The translations under genes and the position numbers were made by a program. The notes beneath the pieces are model-generated. The model was not told the DNA's origin, ran no database searches, and saw only the letters and a list, made by a program, of their open reading frames with translations. DNA of 64,000 bases from Roseomonas sp. HF4 (GTDB taxonomy: Bacteria; Pseudomonadota; Alphaproteobacteria; Acetobacterales; Acetobacteraceae), in the NCBI RefSeq assembly GCF_005222755.1, contig NZ_STGD01000005.1:186001-250000 (forward strand), given 5' to 3'. Each line of letters starts with the position of its first letter. Position 1 is the first letter of the stretch. Positions 55,068-62,846 of this stretch are shown here, in pieces.

Positions 55068-56599
55068 ATCGTGGCGCCCAGCACCCAGGGCGCGAATTCC
55101 TGCGCGCCGAAGCCCATCGCCTCGCTTTTCGTCGGCTCGCCCGAGGCGGTGCGCAGCATCAGGTCGAAGATGCGCTGCCCGCAGGCCTCGACCGTCTCGC
55201 CGCCGCTGACGATGGCGCCGCAATCGATGTCCATGTCCTCCGACAGGCGTTGATGCATCGCCGTGTTGGTCGCGAGCTTGATGGACGGCGCCGGCTTCAT
55301 CCCGAAGACGCTGCCGCGCCCGGTGGTGAAGCACACGAGGTTCGCCCCGCCCGCCACCTGGCCCGTGGCGCCGACCGGGTCGTAGCCCGGCGTGTCCATG
55401 AAGACGAAGCCCTTGGCCGTGACCGGCTCGGCGTAGCGATAGACCTCGACGAGGTTCGTCGTGCCGGCCTTGGCCATGGCGCCGAGCGACTTCTCCAGGA
55501 TGGTGGTCAAGCCCCCCGCCTTGTTGCCCGGCGACGGGTTGGCGTTCATCTCCGCACCCTCGCGCGCCGTGTAGCCTTCCCACCACGTCATCACGTCGAC
55601 CAGCTTCTGGCCCACCTCGCGGCTCACGGCGCGGCGCGTCAGCAGGTGTTCCGCGCCGTAGGTCTCGGGGCTCTCGCTCAGGATCACGGTGCCGCCGTGC
55701 CGCACCACGAGGTCCGACGCCGCGCCCAGCGCCGGGTTCGCCGTAATGCCCGAATACCCGTCCGACCCGCCGCATTGCAGCGCCACGCACAATTCGGACG
55801 CCGGCACCGGCACGCGCGTCGCGGTGTTGGAGTCGGCCAGCACCTCCTTCACGAAATCCATGCCCTTCAGCACCGTCGCGCGCGACCCGCCGCTGTCCTG
55901 GATGTCCATGCTGCGCAGCCGCCCGGTCAGCTTCTGCTCCTCGAGCATCGGGCCGAGCTGGTTCACCTCGCAGCCCAGGCCGATCGCGATGACGTGGGAG
56001 AAGTTCGCATGCCGCGCGAAGCCGGCCAGCGTCCGGCGCAGCACGCGCAGCGGCTCGTCCATCGTCATGCCGCAGCCGGTCTTGTGCGTGAGCGCCACCA
56101 CGCCGTCCACGTTCGGCCAAGCCTCCAGCGGATCGTGGCCGGTGATCGGGTTGCGCTCGAACTGCCGCGCGATCAGTTCCGCCACATGCGCCGAGCAGTT
56201 CACGGACGTGACGATGCCGATGTAGTTGCGCGTCGCCGCGCGCCCGTCGGCGCGGCGGATGCCCATGAAGGTCGCGGGCGCGTCGACATACGCCGTCGGC
56301 TTCGCATCGACGCCCCAGGCGTAGTCGCGGGCGAAGTCGCCCATCTCGCAATTGTGGGTGTGCACCCAGGCGCCGGGCTCGATCGCGTCCGTCGCGAAGC
56401 CGATGATCTGGCCGTAGCGGCGGATCGGCTCGCCCTTCGCGTGCGGCCGCACAGCCACCTTGTGGCCGGCGGGGATGCGCCGCGCGCCCACCGTGACACC
56501 GGGCGCGACCTCGGCCCCCGGCATCAGGACGGACCGCGCGATCACCACGCCATCCTCGGGGTGCAGGCGGATCACGGGGGCGATGGTCGTGCTGCTCAT
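55064..56599 (-). CDS. UxaA-family sugar-acid dehydratase (altronate/galactarate type)
   Basis: 511 residues. N-terminal SAF-like domain with WVHTHNCEMGDFARDYAWG. C-terminal domain with LQCGGSDGYSGITANPALGA, NKAGGLTTILEKSLGAMAK and PGYDPVGATGQVAGGAN. Matches the full-length UxaA fold, which dehydrates altronate or galactarate. Cysteines in NCEMGD, SVNCSAHV, TGCGMT and QCGGSD are probable metal ligands. Forms an operon with the aldolase; substrate is not determinable. Confidence 0.9.
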   Translation of the reverse strand: MSSTTIAPVIRLHPEDGVVIARSVLMPGAEVAPGVTVGARRIPAGHKVAVRPHAKGEPIRRYGQIIGFATDAIEPGAWVHTHNCEMGDFARDYAWGVDAKPTAYVDAPATFMGIRRADGRAATRNYIGIVTSVNCSAHVAELIARQFERNPITGHDPLEAWPNVDGVVALTHKTGCGMTMDEPLRVLRRTLAGFARHANFSHVIAIGLGCEVNQLGPMLEEQKLTGRLRSMDIQDSGGSRATVLKGMDFVKEVLADSNTATRVPVPASELCVALQCGGSDGYSGITANPALGAASDLVVRHGGTVILSESPETYGAEHLLTRRAVSREVGQKLVDVMTWWEGYTAREGAEMNANPSPGNKAGGLTTILEKSLGAMAKAGTTNLVEVYRYAEPVTAKGFVFMDTPGYDPVGATGQVAGGANLVCFTTGRGSVFGMKPAPSIKLATNTAMHQRLSEDMDIDCGAIVSGGETVEACGQRIFDLMLRTASGEPTKSEAMGFGAQEFAPWVLGATM

Positions 56600-56706
56600 G
56601 GCGACGGTCCTTGGACGTTCCTCTCCGGCCATCCTAGCGGTCACGCCGGGCATGGCCCAACACCGCGCTTGCGCCGCGCGCCCGCCCGGCGCATGTAGGC
56701 GCCGGA

Positions 56707-56798
56707 CACCTTGGGGAGCCCCGTCCGGGGGCTGAGAGGCGGGCTTCACCCGCGACCCATGGAACCTGATCCGGTTAAGACCGGCGAAGGGAACGGTG
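56707..56798 (+). ncRNA. TPP riboswitch (THI element)
   Basis: Conserved core: GGGGAGC then GGGGGCTGAGAGGC (CTGAGA at 56732-56737), then ACCTGATCCGG (about 56764-56774) and CGAAGGGA (56785-56792). P1 closes CACC (56707-56710) with GGTG (56795-56798). Bases of both helical arms and the TPP-binding loop are conserved. It binds thiamine diphosphate. It sits 98 nt before the start of the binding-protein gene. Confidence 0.95.
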
Positions 56799-56864
56799 CC
56801 ACCCGTTCGTCCGCGCGTTGACGCCCCATTGCCGGGCGGGCGCGCGGCCGCGTGCCGGGTCCCG

Positions 56865-56888
56865 TCCTCCGCTGCCGGCCATGGAGGA
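56865..56888 (+). promoter_or_regulatory. Stem that could hide the ribosome-binding site
   Basis: TCCTCC (56865-56870) can pair with GGAGGA (56883-56888), the Shine-Dalgarno sequence before ATG 56896, with a 12-nt loop. As part of the expression platform this would let the riboswitch control translation. Inferred from complementarity only. Confidence 0.5.
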
Positions 56889-56895
56889 ACGTGGA

Positions 56896-58470
56896 ATGCA
56901 CCGCCGCTCGCTGCTCGCCGCCACCGCCGCCGCTGCCGCCATGGCGCGGCCCGCCTCGGCGCAGACCGCCCGGGCGCGGACGCTGCGCTTCATGCCGCAG
57001 GCGGCACTCGCCGTGCTGGACCCGATCTTCAACCCCACGACCATCGTCACCACGCATGGCTACTGCGTGTTCGACACGCTCTATGGCGCCGACCGCGCGC
57101 TCCGCCCGCGCCCCCAGATGGCCTCGGGCCACGAGACCTCGGCGGATGGCCTGACCTGGACCATCCGCCTGCGCGACGGCCTGTTCTTCCACGATGGCGA
57201 GCCGGTCCGCGCGAAGGATTGCGTCGCATCGATCCGCCGCTGGGCGGTGCGCGACGCCTTCGGCCAGGTGATGATGGGCGCGGTCGCCGAGATCGCGGCG
57301 ACCGACGACCGCACCATCACCTTCCGCCTGAACCGTCCCTTCCCCGCGCTGCTCGACGCGCTGGCCAAGCCCGCCGCCTCCCCCTGCTTCATGATGCCCG
57401 AGCGCACGGCGATGACGCCGGCCGACCGCGCCATCACCGACATGACCGGCTCCGGCCCCTGGACGTGGGTGGCCGGCGAGTTCAACCAGGGCAGCCGGGC
57501 GGTCTACGCGCGGAACGAACGCTACGTGCCGCGGGACGAGCCTGCGGATGCGGCCGCCGGCGGCAAGCGCGTGCATTTCGACCGGCTGGAGCTGGTCTGG
57601 ATCCCGGATGGCGGCACCGCCGTCGCGGCGCTGCGCACCGGGGAGATCGACTGGATCGAATACCCGCTGCCGGACCTCGTGCCGGTGCTGCAGCGCGACC
57701 GCGGCGTCACGACGCAGGTCTACGACCCGAACGGCTTCCTCGGCTTCCTCCGCTTCAACGCGCTGCACAAGCCGTTCGACGACGTGCGCGTGCGCCGCGC
57801 CATCCGCGACGTGCTGGTACAGGCGGACTACATGTCGGCGGTGGCGCTCGAAGGCGACTGGCGCGAATGCCACGCCATGTTCCCGTGCGGCCTGCCGGGC
57901 GTCGTGGAATTCCCGCCCAACCCCCGCGGCGCGGCGGCGATGGACCGCGCGCGCGCCGCGCTGCGCGACGCCGGCTACAACGGCGAGCCCATCATCCACG
58001 TCAACCCGACCGACTTCCCGGCCGTGACCCAGCAGGGCCGCGTGACGGCGGACCTGATGCGGCGGCTCGGCGTGAACATCCAGCTGGTCGAGGCCGACTG
58101 GGCCACCACCATCGCGCGGCGCGCCAACCGCAACCCGCCGGCCCAGGGCGGCTGGAACCTGCACAACACCAACTTCCCCGCGGCCGGCATCGCGAACCCG
58201 GCGCTTTCCCCCATCATTCGCATGCACGGCGAACGCGCCTGGTTCGGGTGGCCCTCCGATGCGGGGGTGGAGGAACAGGTCCAGGCCTGGATCAACGCGC
58301 CCACCGCCGAGGCGCAGCAGGCGGCCATGCGCCGCGTGCAGGAACTGGCCTGGGAGGCGGTGCCCTTCGCGCCGACCGGCCTGTTCCGCCTGCGCACGGC
58401 CTTCCGCAGCGACCTGACCGGCGTGCTGCAGGGGCCGAACCCCTTCGTCTGGAACCTCAGGCGCGGGTGA
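56896..58470 (+). CDS. ABC-transporter family 5 substrate-binding protein, TPP-controlled
   Basis: 524 residues from ATG 56896 (GGAGGAAC upstream). Tat-like signal MHRRSLLAATAAAAAMARPASA. Family 5 (peptide/opine/nickel) periplasmic binder: YCVFDTLYGADRALRPRPQMA, GLTWTIRLRDGLFFHDGEPV and PFDDVRVRRAIRDVLVQADY. No permease or ATPase is next to it; the following genes are on the other strand. TPP control suggests a thiamine-related ligand, or that it lends its binding to a remote permease. Ligand not known. Confidence 0.9.
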   Translation: MHRRSLLAATAAAAAMARPASAQTARARTLRFMPQAALAVLDPIFNPTTIVTTHGYCVFDTLYGADRALRPRPQMASGHETSADGLTWTIRLRDGLFFHDGEPVRAKDCVASIRRWAVRDAFGQVMMGAVAEIAATDDRTITFRLNRPFPALLDALAKPAASPCFMMPERTAMTPADRAITDMTGSGPWTWVAGEFNQGSRAVYARNERYVPRDEPADAAAGGKRVHFDRLELVWIPDGGTAVAALRTGEIDWIEYPLPDLVPVLQRDRGVTTQVYDPNGFLGFLRFNALHKPFDDVRVRRAIRDVLVQADYMSAVALEGDWRECHAMFPCGLPGVVEFPPNPRGAAAMDRARAALRDAGYNGEPIIHVNPTDFPAVTQQGRVTADLMRRLGVNIQLVEADWATTIARRANRNPPAQGGWNLHNTNFPAAGIANPALSPIIRMHGERAWFGWPSDAGVEEQVQAWINAPTAEAQQAAMRRVQELAWEAVPFAPTGLFRLRTAFRSDLTGVLQGPNPFVWNLRRG

Positions 58471-58477
58471 CCCGCGC

Positions 58478-58696
58478 TCAGGCGTCCTCGGAATCCCAGG
58501 GGCGGAGCGGCAGGCGGCGGATCGCCGTCTCCGCGGCCAGCGCGCCCTCGGCCCGCGCGCCGGGGATGGCGCCGCGCCCCTCGCCCGCCGTCACGGCCGC
58601 GATGCGCGCGGCATCGACGGCGGCGGCACGCATCTCCCCCTGCCCGCGGCGATAGGCGCGCGACAGCGCAGCGAGGACGGCCGGGTCGGTCAGCAC
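58478..58696 (-). CDS. Small conserved hypothetical protein
   Basis: 72 residues from GTG 58696, overlapping the EipB-like stop by 7 nt. Ala/Arg-rich, two predicted helices (PAVLAALSRAYRRGQGEMR and ARIAAVTAG). No family recognised. Co-translated with the EipB-like gene. Confidence 0.6.
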   Translation of the reverse strand: MLTDPAVLAALSRAYRRGQGEMRAAAVDAARIAAVTAGEGRGAIPGARAEGALAAETAIRRLPLRPWDSEDA

Positions 58697-59550
58697 CCGC
58701 CCGGCACCGGCTCCAGCTTCACCATCCGGCCGGAAACGACGAATTCCCGGAAATCCATCGAGAGTTCGTCGGCGACGCCGTTCTCCCAGTAGCGGAGCGA
58801 AACCTCGTAGGACGGCGTCGTCGCGCCGCCGCCCTGCTGCTGTGCTTCGCGGTCGAAGAAGGCGATCCGCATGCGTACCGAGCCGAGCGCCGAGAGGCCG
58901 GCGTGCCCGGGCACCTCGCGCGGCGCGTCCCAGGCCGACATGACGGTCGTGCTGTCCTGTGCGCCGTCCTCCGACGTGCCGTCGAACAGCGGCGCGACCA
59001 GCAGGCGCCGGCCTTCCCGCGCGGCGTTCAGCGCAATGAGCGTATGGACATTGGGCAGCAGCGTGCCGGGCGGCAGGCGCTCCTCCTTCGCCTCGGGCTC
59101 CGTGTAGCGGACGGTGCCCGTGCCGTCGGCAGCGAGTTCCGCCTCGCCGGCGATGCGGGTCGTCACGGCACCCTGCGTCATCTGCGTCAGCGTGAAGCGC
59201 AGCCGCCTTCCGTCGCGGCTTTCATAGGTCGAGTAGTCCGAGGCGGTCTCGATCTCGGTGCCGTCCTGGTCCGCGATGGTCAGCGAGAAGCGCTGGCGCG
59301 TCGCCCAGCCGTCGCAGGCATCGACCAGTTCGTAGAGCATCGCCCCGTCGGCGCGGGCGATGTTGCCGGACCGCCGCGTGCTTTCGAGGCTGAGGCGATA
59401 GGCCGCGCGATGCGGGGCCAGGTGCCGCGCCTCGATCGGCTGGCCGAGCGGCACGGCCCCGGCGGCCCCGGCCACCGGGGCCTGGGCGTGGCCCGCCGGC
59501 GCCGCGAGGACCGCGGCCAGGCCGAGGACGATGATCAGGCGCAGCCGCAT
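58690..59550 (-). CDS. eipB: EipB-like envelope integrity protein (DUF1849)
   Basis: 286 residues with Sec signal (LRLIIVLGLAAVLAAPAGHAQA). DUF1849 pattern: HRAAYRLSLESTRRSGNIARADG, MLYELVDACDGWATRQRF, TLLPNVHTLIALN. Two cysteines, 79 and the terminal 286, lie 207 apart, close to the disulfide pair of Brucella EipB, a periplasmic beta-spiral protein needed for envelope integrity. Confidence 0.82.
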   Translation of the reverse strand: MRLRLIIVLGLAAVLAAPAGHAQAPVAGAAGAVPLGQPIEARHLAPHRAAYRLSLESTRRSGNIARADGAMLYELVDACDGWATRQRFSLTIADQDGTEIETASDYSTYESRDGRRLRFTLTQMTQGAVTTRIAGEAELAADGTGTVRYTEPEAKEERLPPGTLLPNVHTLIALNAAREGRRLLVAPLFDGTSEDGAQDSTTVMSAWDAPREVPGHAGLSALGSVRMRIAFFDREAQQQGGGATTPSYEVSLRYWENGVADELSMDFREFVVSGRMVKLEPVPGGC

Positions 59551-59583
59551 CGCGGGCTCCTTGGAAAAGGCCGAGGCTGCAAC

Positions 59584-61386
59584 TTAGGGTGCCTTGGTGC
59601 CGGCCGCACCCTTCGCGGGCGGAAGATCGAGCCGGATGTGGAGTTCCTTCAGCCGCTCGGGGGGCACGCGGGCGGGCGCCTGCATCATGAGGTCCTCGCC
59701 CTGCTGGTTCAGCGGGAACAGGATGACCTCGCGGATGTTGGGCTCGTCGGCCAGCAGCATGACGATGCGGTCGATGCCCGGCGCCGAGCCGCCATGCGGC
59801 GGCGCGCCGTAGCGGAAGGCGTTCAGCATGCCGCCGAAGCGCGCCTCGACTTCCTCCGGCGCGTAGCCGGCGATGCCGAAGGCGCGGATCATGATGTCCG
59901 GGCGGTGGTTGCGGATGGCGCCCGAGGACAGCTCCACGCCGTTGCACACGATGTCGTACTGGAACGCCTTGATGTCCAAGGGGTCCATGGTGTTCAGCGC
60001 GTCGAGCCCGCCCTGCGGCATCGAGAACGGGTTATGGCTGAAGTCGATCCGGCCGGTTTCCTCGTTCAGCTCGTACATCGGGAAGTCGACGATCCAGCAG
60101 AAACGGAACTCGTCCTTGGCGATCAGGTCCAGCTCCTCGCCGATCCGCGTGCGGACCTTGCCGGAGAACTTCGGCGCCTCGTCCTTCTTGCCGGCGGCGA
60201 AGAACACCGCGTCGCCGGGAGCGAGGCCGCATGCGGTGCGGATGGCCTCGACGCGATCCGCCTCCAGGTTCTTCGCGATGGGACCCTTGGCGCCATCCGC
60301 GGCGAACTGGATATAGCCGAGGCCCCCCGCGCCTTCCGCGCGCGCCCATTCGTTCAGCTTGTCGAAGAAGCCGCGCGGCCTGTCGGCGGCCCCCGGCGCC
60401 GGGATGGCCCGCACCACGCCGCCCGATGCCGCGATCTTCGCAAACAGCCCGAAGCCGGACCCGGCGAACTGCGCCGTGACATCGGTGATGCGGAGCGGAT
60501 TGCGCAGGTCCGGCTTGTCCGAACCGTAGTCCAGCATGGCCGTGTCGTAGGGAATGCGCGGGAAGGGCGCGCCGAACACGCGGCGGTCGCCGGCGAATTC
60601 CTCGAAGACGCCGGCGATCACGGGCTCGATCGCGGCGAAGACGTCTTCCTGCGTGACGAAGCTCATCTCGAAGTCGAGCTGGTAGAACTCGCCCGGGCTC
60701 CGGTCGGCGCGGGACGCCTCGTCGCGGAAGCAGGGCGCGATCTGGAAGTAGCGGTCGAAGCCCGCGACCATCGCCAGCTGCTTGAACTGCTGCGGCGCCT
60801 GCGGCAGCGCGTAGAACTTGCCGGGATGGTTGCGCGACGGCACGAGGAAGTCGCGCGCGCCCTCGGGCGACGACGCCGTCAGGATCGGCGTCTGGAACTC
60901 GGTGAAGCCCTGGTCGATCATGCGCCGGCGGATCGATGCAATGACGCCGGCGCGCAGCATGATGTTGCGGTGCTGGCGTTCGCGCCGCAGGTCGAGGAAG
61001 CGGTAGCGGAGCCGCAGGTCTTCCGGGAAGTCCTGCTCGCCCGCGACCTGGATGGGCAGCTGCTCGGCGGCCGACTGGATCTCGACCGCGCGCACGCGGA
61101 TCTCGACCTCCCCGGTCGGCAGCTTTGCGTTCACGGTGCCGGGCTCGCGCAGCACCACCTCGCCGGTGATGGTCACCACGCTCTCGGGGCGCGTTTCCTC
61201 GAGCGTGGCGAGCAGGGGCGAGCCGGCCGCGACCACGCATTGCGTCATGCCGTAGTGGTCGCGCAGGTCCACGAAAAGCAGCCCGCCATGGTCGCGCTTG
61301 CGGTGCACCCAGCCGGAGAGGCGGACGGTCGCGCCGGCGTCGGACGCGCGGAGCGCAGCGCAGGTATGGGTGCGATAGGCGTGCAT
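59584..61386 (-). CDS. aspS: Aspartate--tRNA ligase
   Basis: 600 residues from ATG 61386. Bacterial-type enzyme: OB anticodon domain ([21 protein letters not shown]), class II motif 2 ([19 protein letters not shown]) with the motif 3 [17 protein letters not shown], and the GAD insertion. Alphaproteobacterial AspRS is often nondiscriminating (Asp and Asn) when GatCAB is present; not testable here. A long leader (about 180 nt) follows its predicted promoter. Confidence 0.96.
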   Translation of the reverse strand: MHAYRTHTCAALRASDAGATVRLSGWVHRKRDHGGLLFVDLRDHYGMTQCVVAAGSPLLATLEETRPESVVTITGEVVLREPGTVNAKLPTGEVEIRVRAVEIQSAAEQLPIQVAGEQDFPEDLRLRYRFLDLRRERQHRNIMLRAGVIASIRRRMIDQGFTEFQTPILTASSPEGARDFLVPSRNHPGKFYALPQAPQQFKQLAMVAGFDRYFQIAPCFRDEASRADRSPGEFYQLDFEMSFVTQEDVFAAIEPVIAGVFEEFAGDRRVFGAPFPRIPYDTAMLDYGSDKPDLRNPLRITDVTAQFAGSGFGLFAKIAASGGVVRAIPAPGAADRPRGFFDKLNEWARAEGAGGLGYIQFAADGAKGPIAKNLEADRVEAIRTACGLAPGDAVFFAAGKKDEAPKFSGKVRTRIGEELDLIAKDEFRFCWIVDFPMYELNEETGRIDFSHNPFSMPQGGLDALNTMDPLDIKAFQYDIVCNGVELSSGAIRNHRPDIMIRAFGIAGYAPEEVEARFGGMLNAFRYGAPPHGGSAPGIDRIVMLLADEPNIREVILFPLNQQGEDLMMQAPARVPPERLKELHIRLDLPPAKGAAGTKAP

Positions 61387-61690
61387 GGGACCAGGACCGT
61401 GATCAGGGGCGAAGGACGGCCGCGCAGAGGGACCGAGAGGCCCCGGGCTGTCAAGCCGAAGGCGGTGCCGCGGCCGGGAAGCGCCGGGATGTCGGTTTCG
61501 GACAAATCCGCGGGGTGCGGGGGCGGGGAGGCGTTGGGGAAGGAGGACAGGCTCGGTCACCCCGTCAGCATTATAGGAATAAATTCTGGACCGCAATCAT
61601 GCGGCAGGCCGTGCAGGATGTTTTTCCGCCGTTCGGCACGATGACTGCGCCGGCTCGGAGGGCCCGGCGCCAGGCTTCGGTTTCCAAAAG
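61387..61690 (-). promoter_or_regulatory. aspS leader and promoter region
   Basis: Region without genes. On the minus strand a perfect TATAAT -10 is at 61570-61575; a TTGCGG lies 15 nt before it (somewhat short). This places the aspS start about 180 nt before the ATG. No T-box or other leader motif is seen. Confidence 0.45.
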
Positions 61691-61713
61691 CCCTTCGGCC
61701 TTCGGCCGGAGGG
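61691..61713 (-). terminator. Intrinsic terminator downstream of the aldo/keto reductase
   Basis: Ten-bp stem (61691-61700 with 61704-61713, one T/G pair) and a three-base loop, followed on the minus strand by GC-TTTT (A-run 61686-61689). Confidence 0.75.
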
Positions 61714-61783
61714 GGTCGGGGAGCGCCGAGCCCTCCCCGGTCAACGCACAGCGTCCGCGGAGGCCGTCATCCGTCCCGCCGCG

Positions 61784-62734
61784 TCACTCGCTCGCCGCGT
61801 CCAGCTCCGCCATGTCGCCCGCCGTCAGCGCGATCGTCGCCGCCTTCGCCAGTTCCGCCAGTTGCTCCGGGCTGGTCGCGCTCGCGATGGGCGCCGTGAT
61901 GCCCGGGCGGGCGATCTGCCAGGCCAGCGCCACCGCCGCCGGGCTCGCCTCGGCCCGCGCCGCCACCGCGTCCAGCGCTGCCAGCACCCGGTCGCCCCGC
62001 GGCCCGAGGTGCTTCGCCACCGCCCGCGGCCCGCGCACGGATTTCCCGAGATCCCCCTCCCCCCGGTACTTCCCCGTCAGGAAGCCCGAGGCCAGGGAGG
62101 AATAGGTGATCACCCCGACCTCCTCCGCCCGGCAGAGCGGCAGGAGGTCCGCCTCGATGCCGCGGTCCATCAGGTTGTAGACCGGCTGCAGGCTCTCGAA
62201 GCGCGGCAGGCCCTCGGCCGCGCTCAGGTCGAGCGCCGCCTTCAGCCGCGCCGCCGAATAGTTCGACGCGCCGATCGCGCGGACCTTCCCGGCCTCGACC
62301 AGCCGGCCGAAGGCGCCGAGCGTCTCCTCCAGCGGCACCGTCTCGTCGTCCTTGTGCGCCTGGTACAGATCGATCCGCTCGATCCCAAGGCGCGTGAGCG
62401 AGGCCTCGACGGCGGTCGCGATCCAGGCGGCCGAGAGGCCCTTGCCCTTCCCCGGCATCTCCATGCCGCACTTGGTCAGGATCAGCACCCGATCCCGCAC
62501 GGCGGGGCGGGACTTCAGCCAGGCGCCGATGATCGTCTCCGATTCGCCGCCGGAATGCCCTGGCGCCCAGGTCGAATAGACATCCGCCGTGTCGATCGCG
62601 ACCAGCCCCTGGTCGAGGCACGAATCGAGCAGCCGGAACGACATGGCGCGGTCCGCCGTCCAGCCGAAGACGTTGCCGCCGAAGACGATGGGCGGGATCT
62701 CGAGCCCCGACCGGCCGAGCGCGCGCATCTGCAT
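61784..62734 (-). CDS. Aldo/keto reductase
   Basis: 316 residues from ATG 62734 (GGAGGT upstream). TIM barrel: catalytic residues Asp/Tyr/Lys/His in IDTADVYSTWAPG, VLILTKCGM and IDLYQAHKDDE. NADPH-dependent carbonyl reduction. Substrate not known. A longer frame upstream is low-complexity. Confidence 0.9.
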   Translation of the reverse strand: MQMRALGRSGLEIPPIVFGGNVFGWTADRAMSFRLLDSCLDQGLVAIDTADVYSTWAPGHSGGESETIIGAWLKSRPAVRDRVLILTKCGMEMPGKGKGLSAAWIATAVEASLTRLGIERIDLYQAHKDDETVPLEETLGAFGRLVEAGKVRAIGASNYSAARLKAALDLSAAEGLPRFESLQPVYNLMDRGIEADLLPLCRAEEVGVITYSSLASGFLTGKYRGEGDLGKSVRGPRAVAKHLGPRGDRVLAALDAVAARAEASPAAVALAWQIARPGITAPIASATSPEQLAELAKAATIALTAGDMAELDAASE

Positions 62735-62846
62735 GCCGAACACCTCCTGGTTTCCGGCCGAGGATGCGCCCCGGGCCGGCGCGCGGCCAGCCCCGCGGCG
62801 TTCTTTGCCTTTCCCTCCCCCGGCACGGGGTCTAATACCGCGGGCG

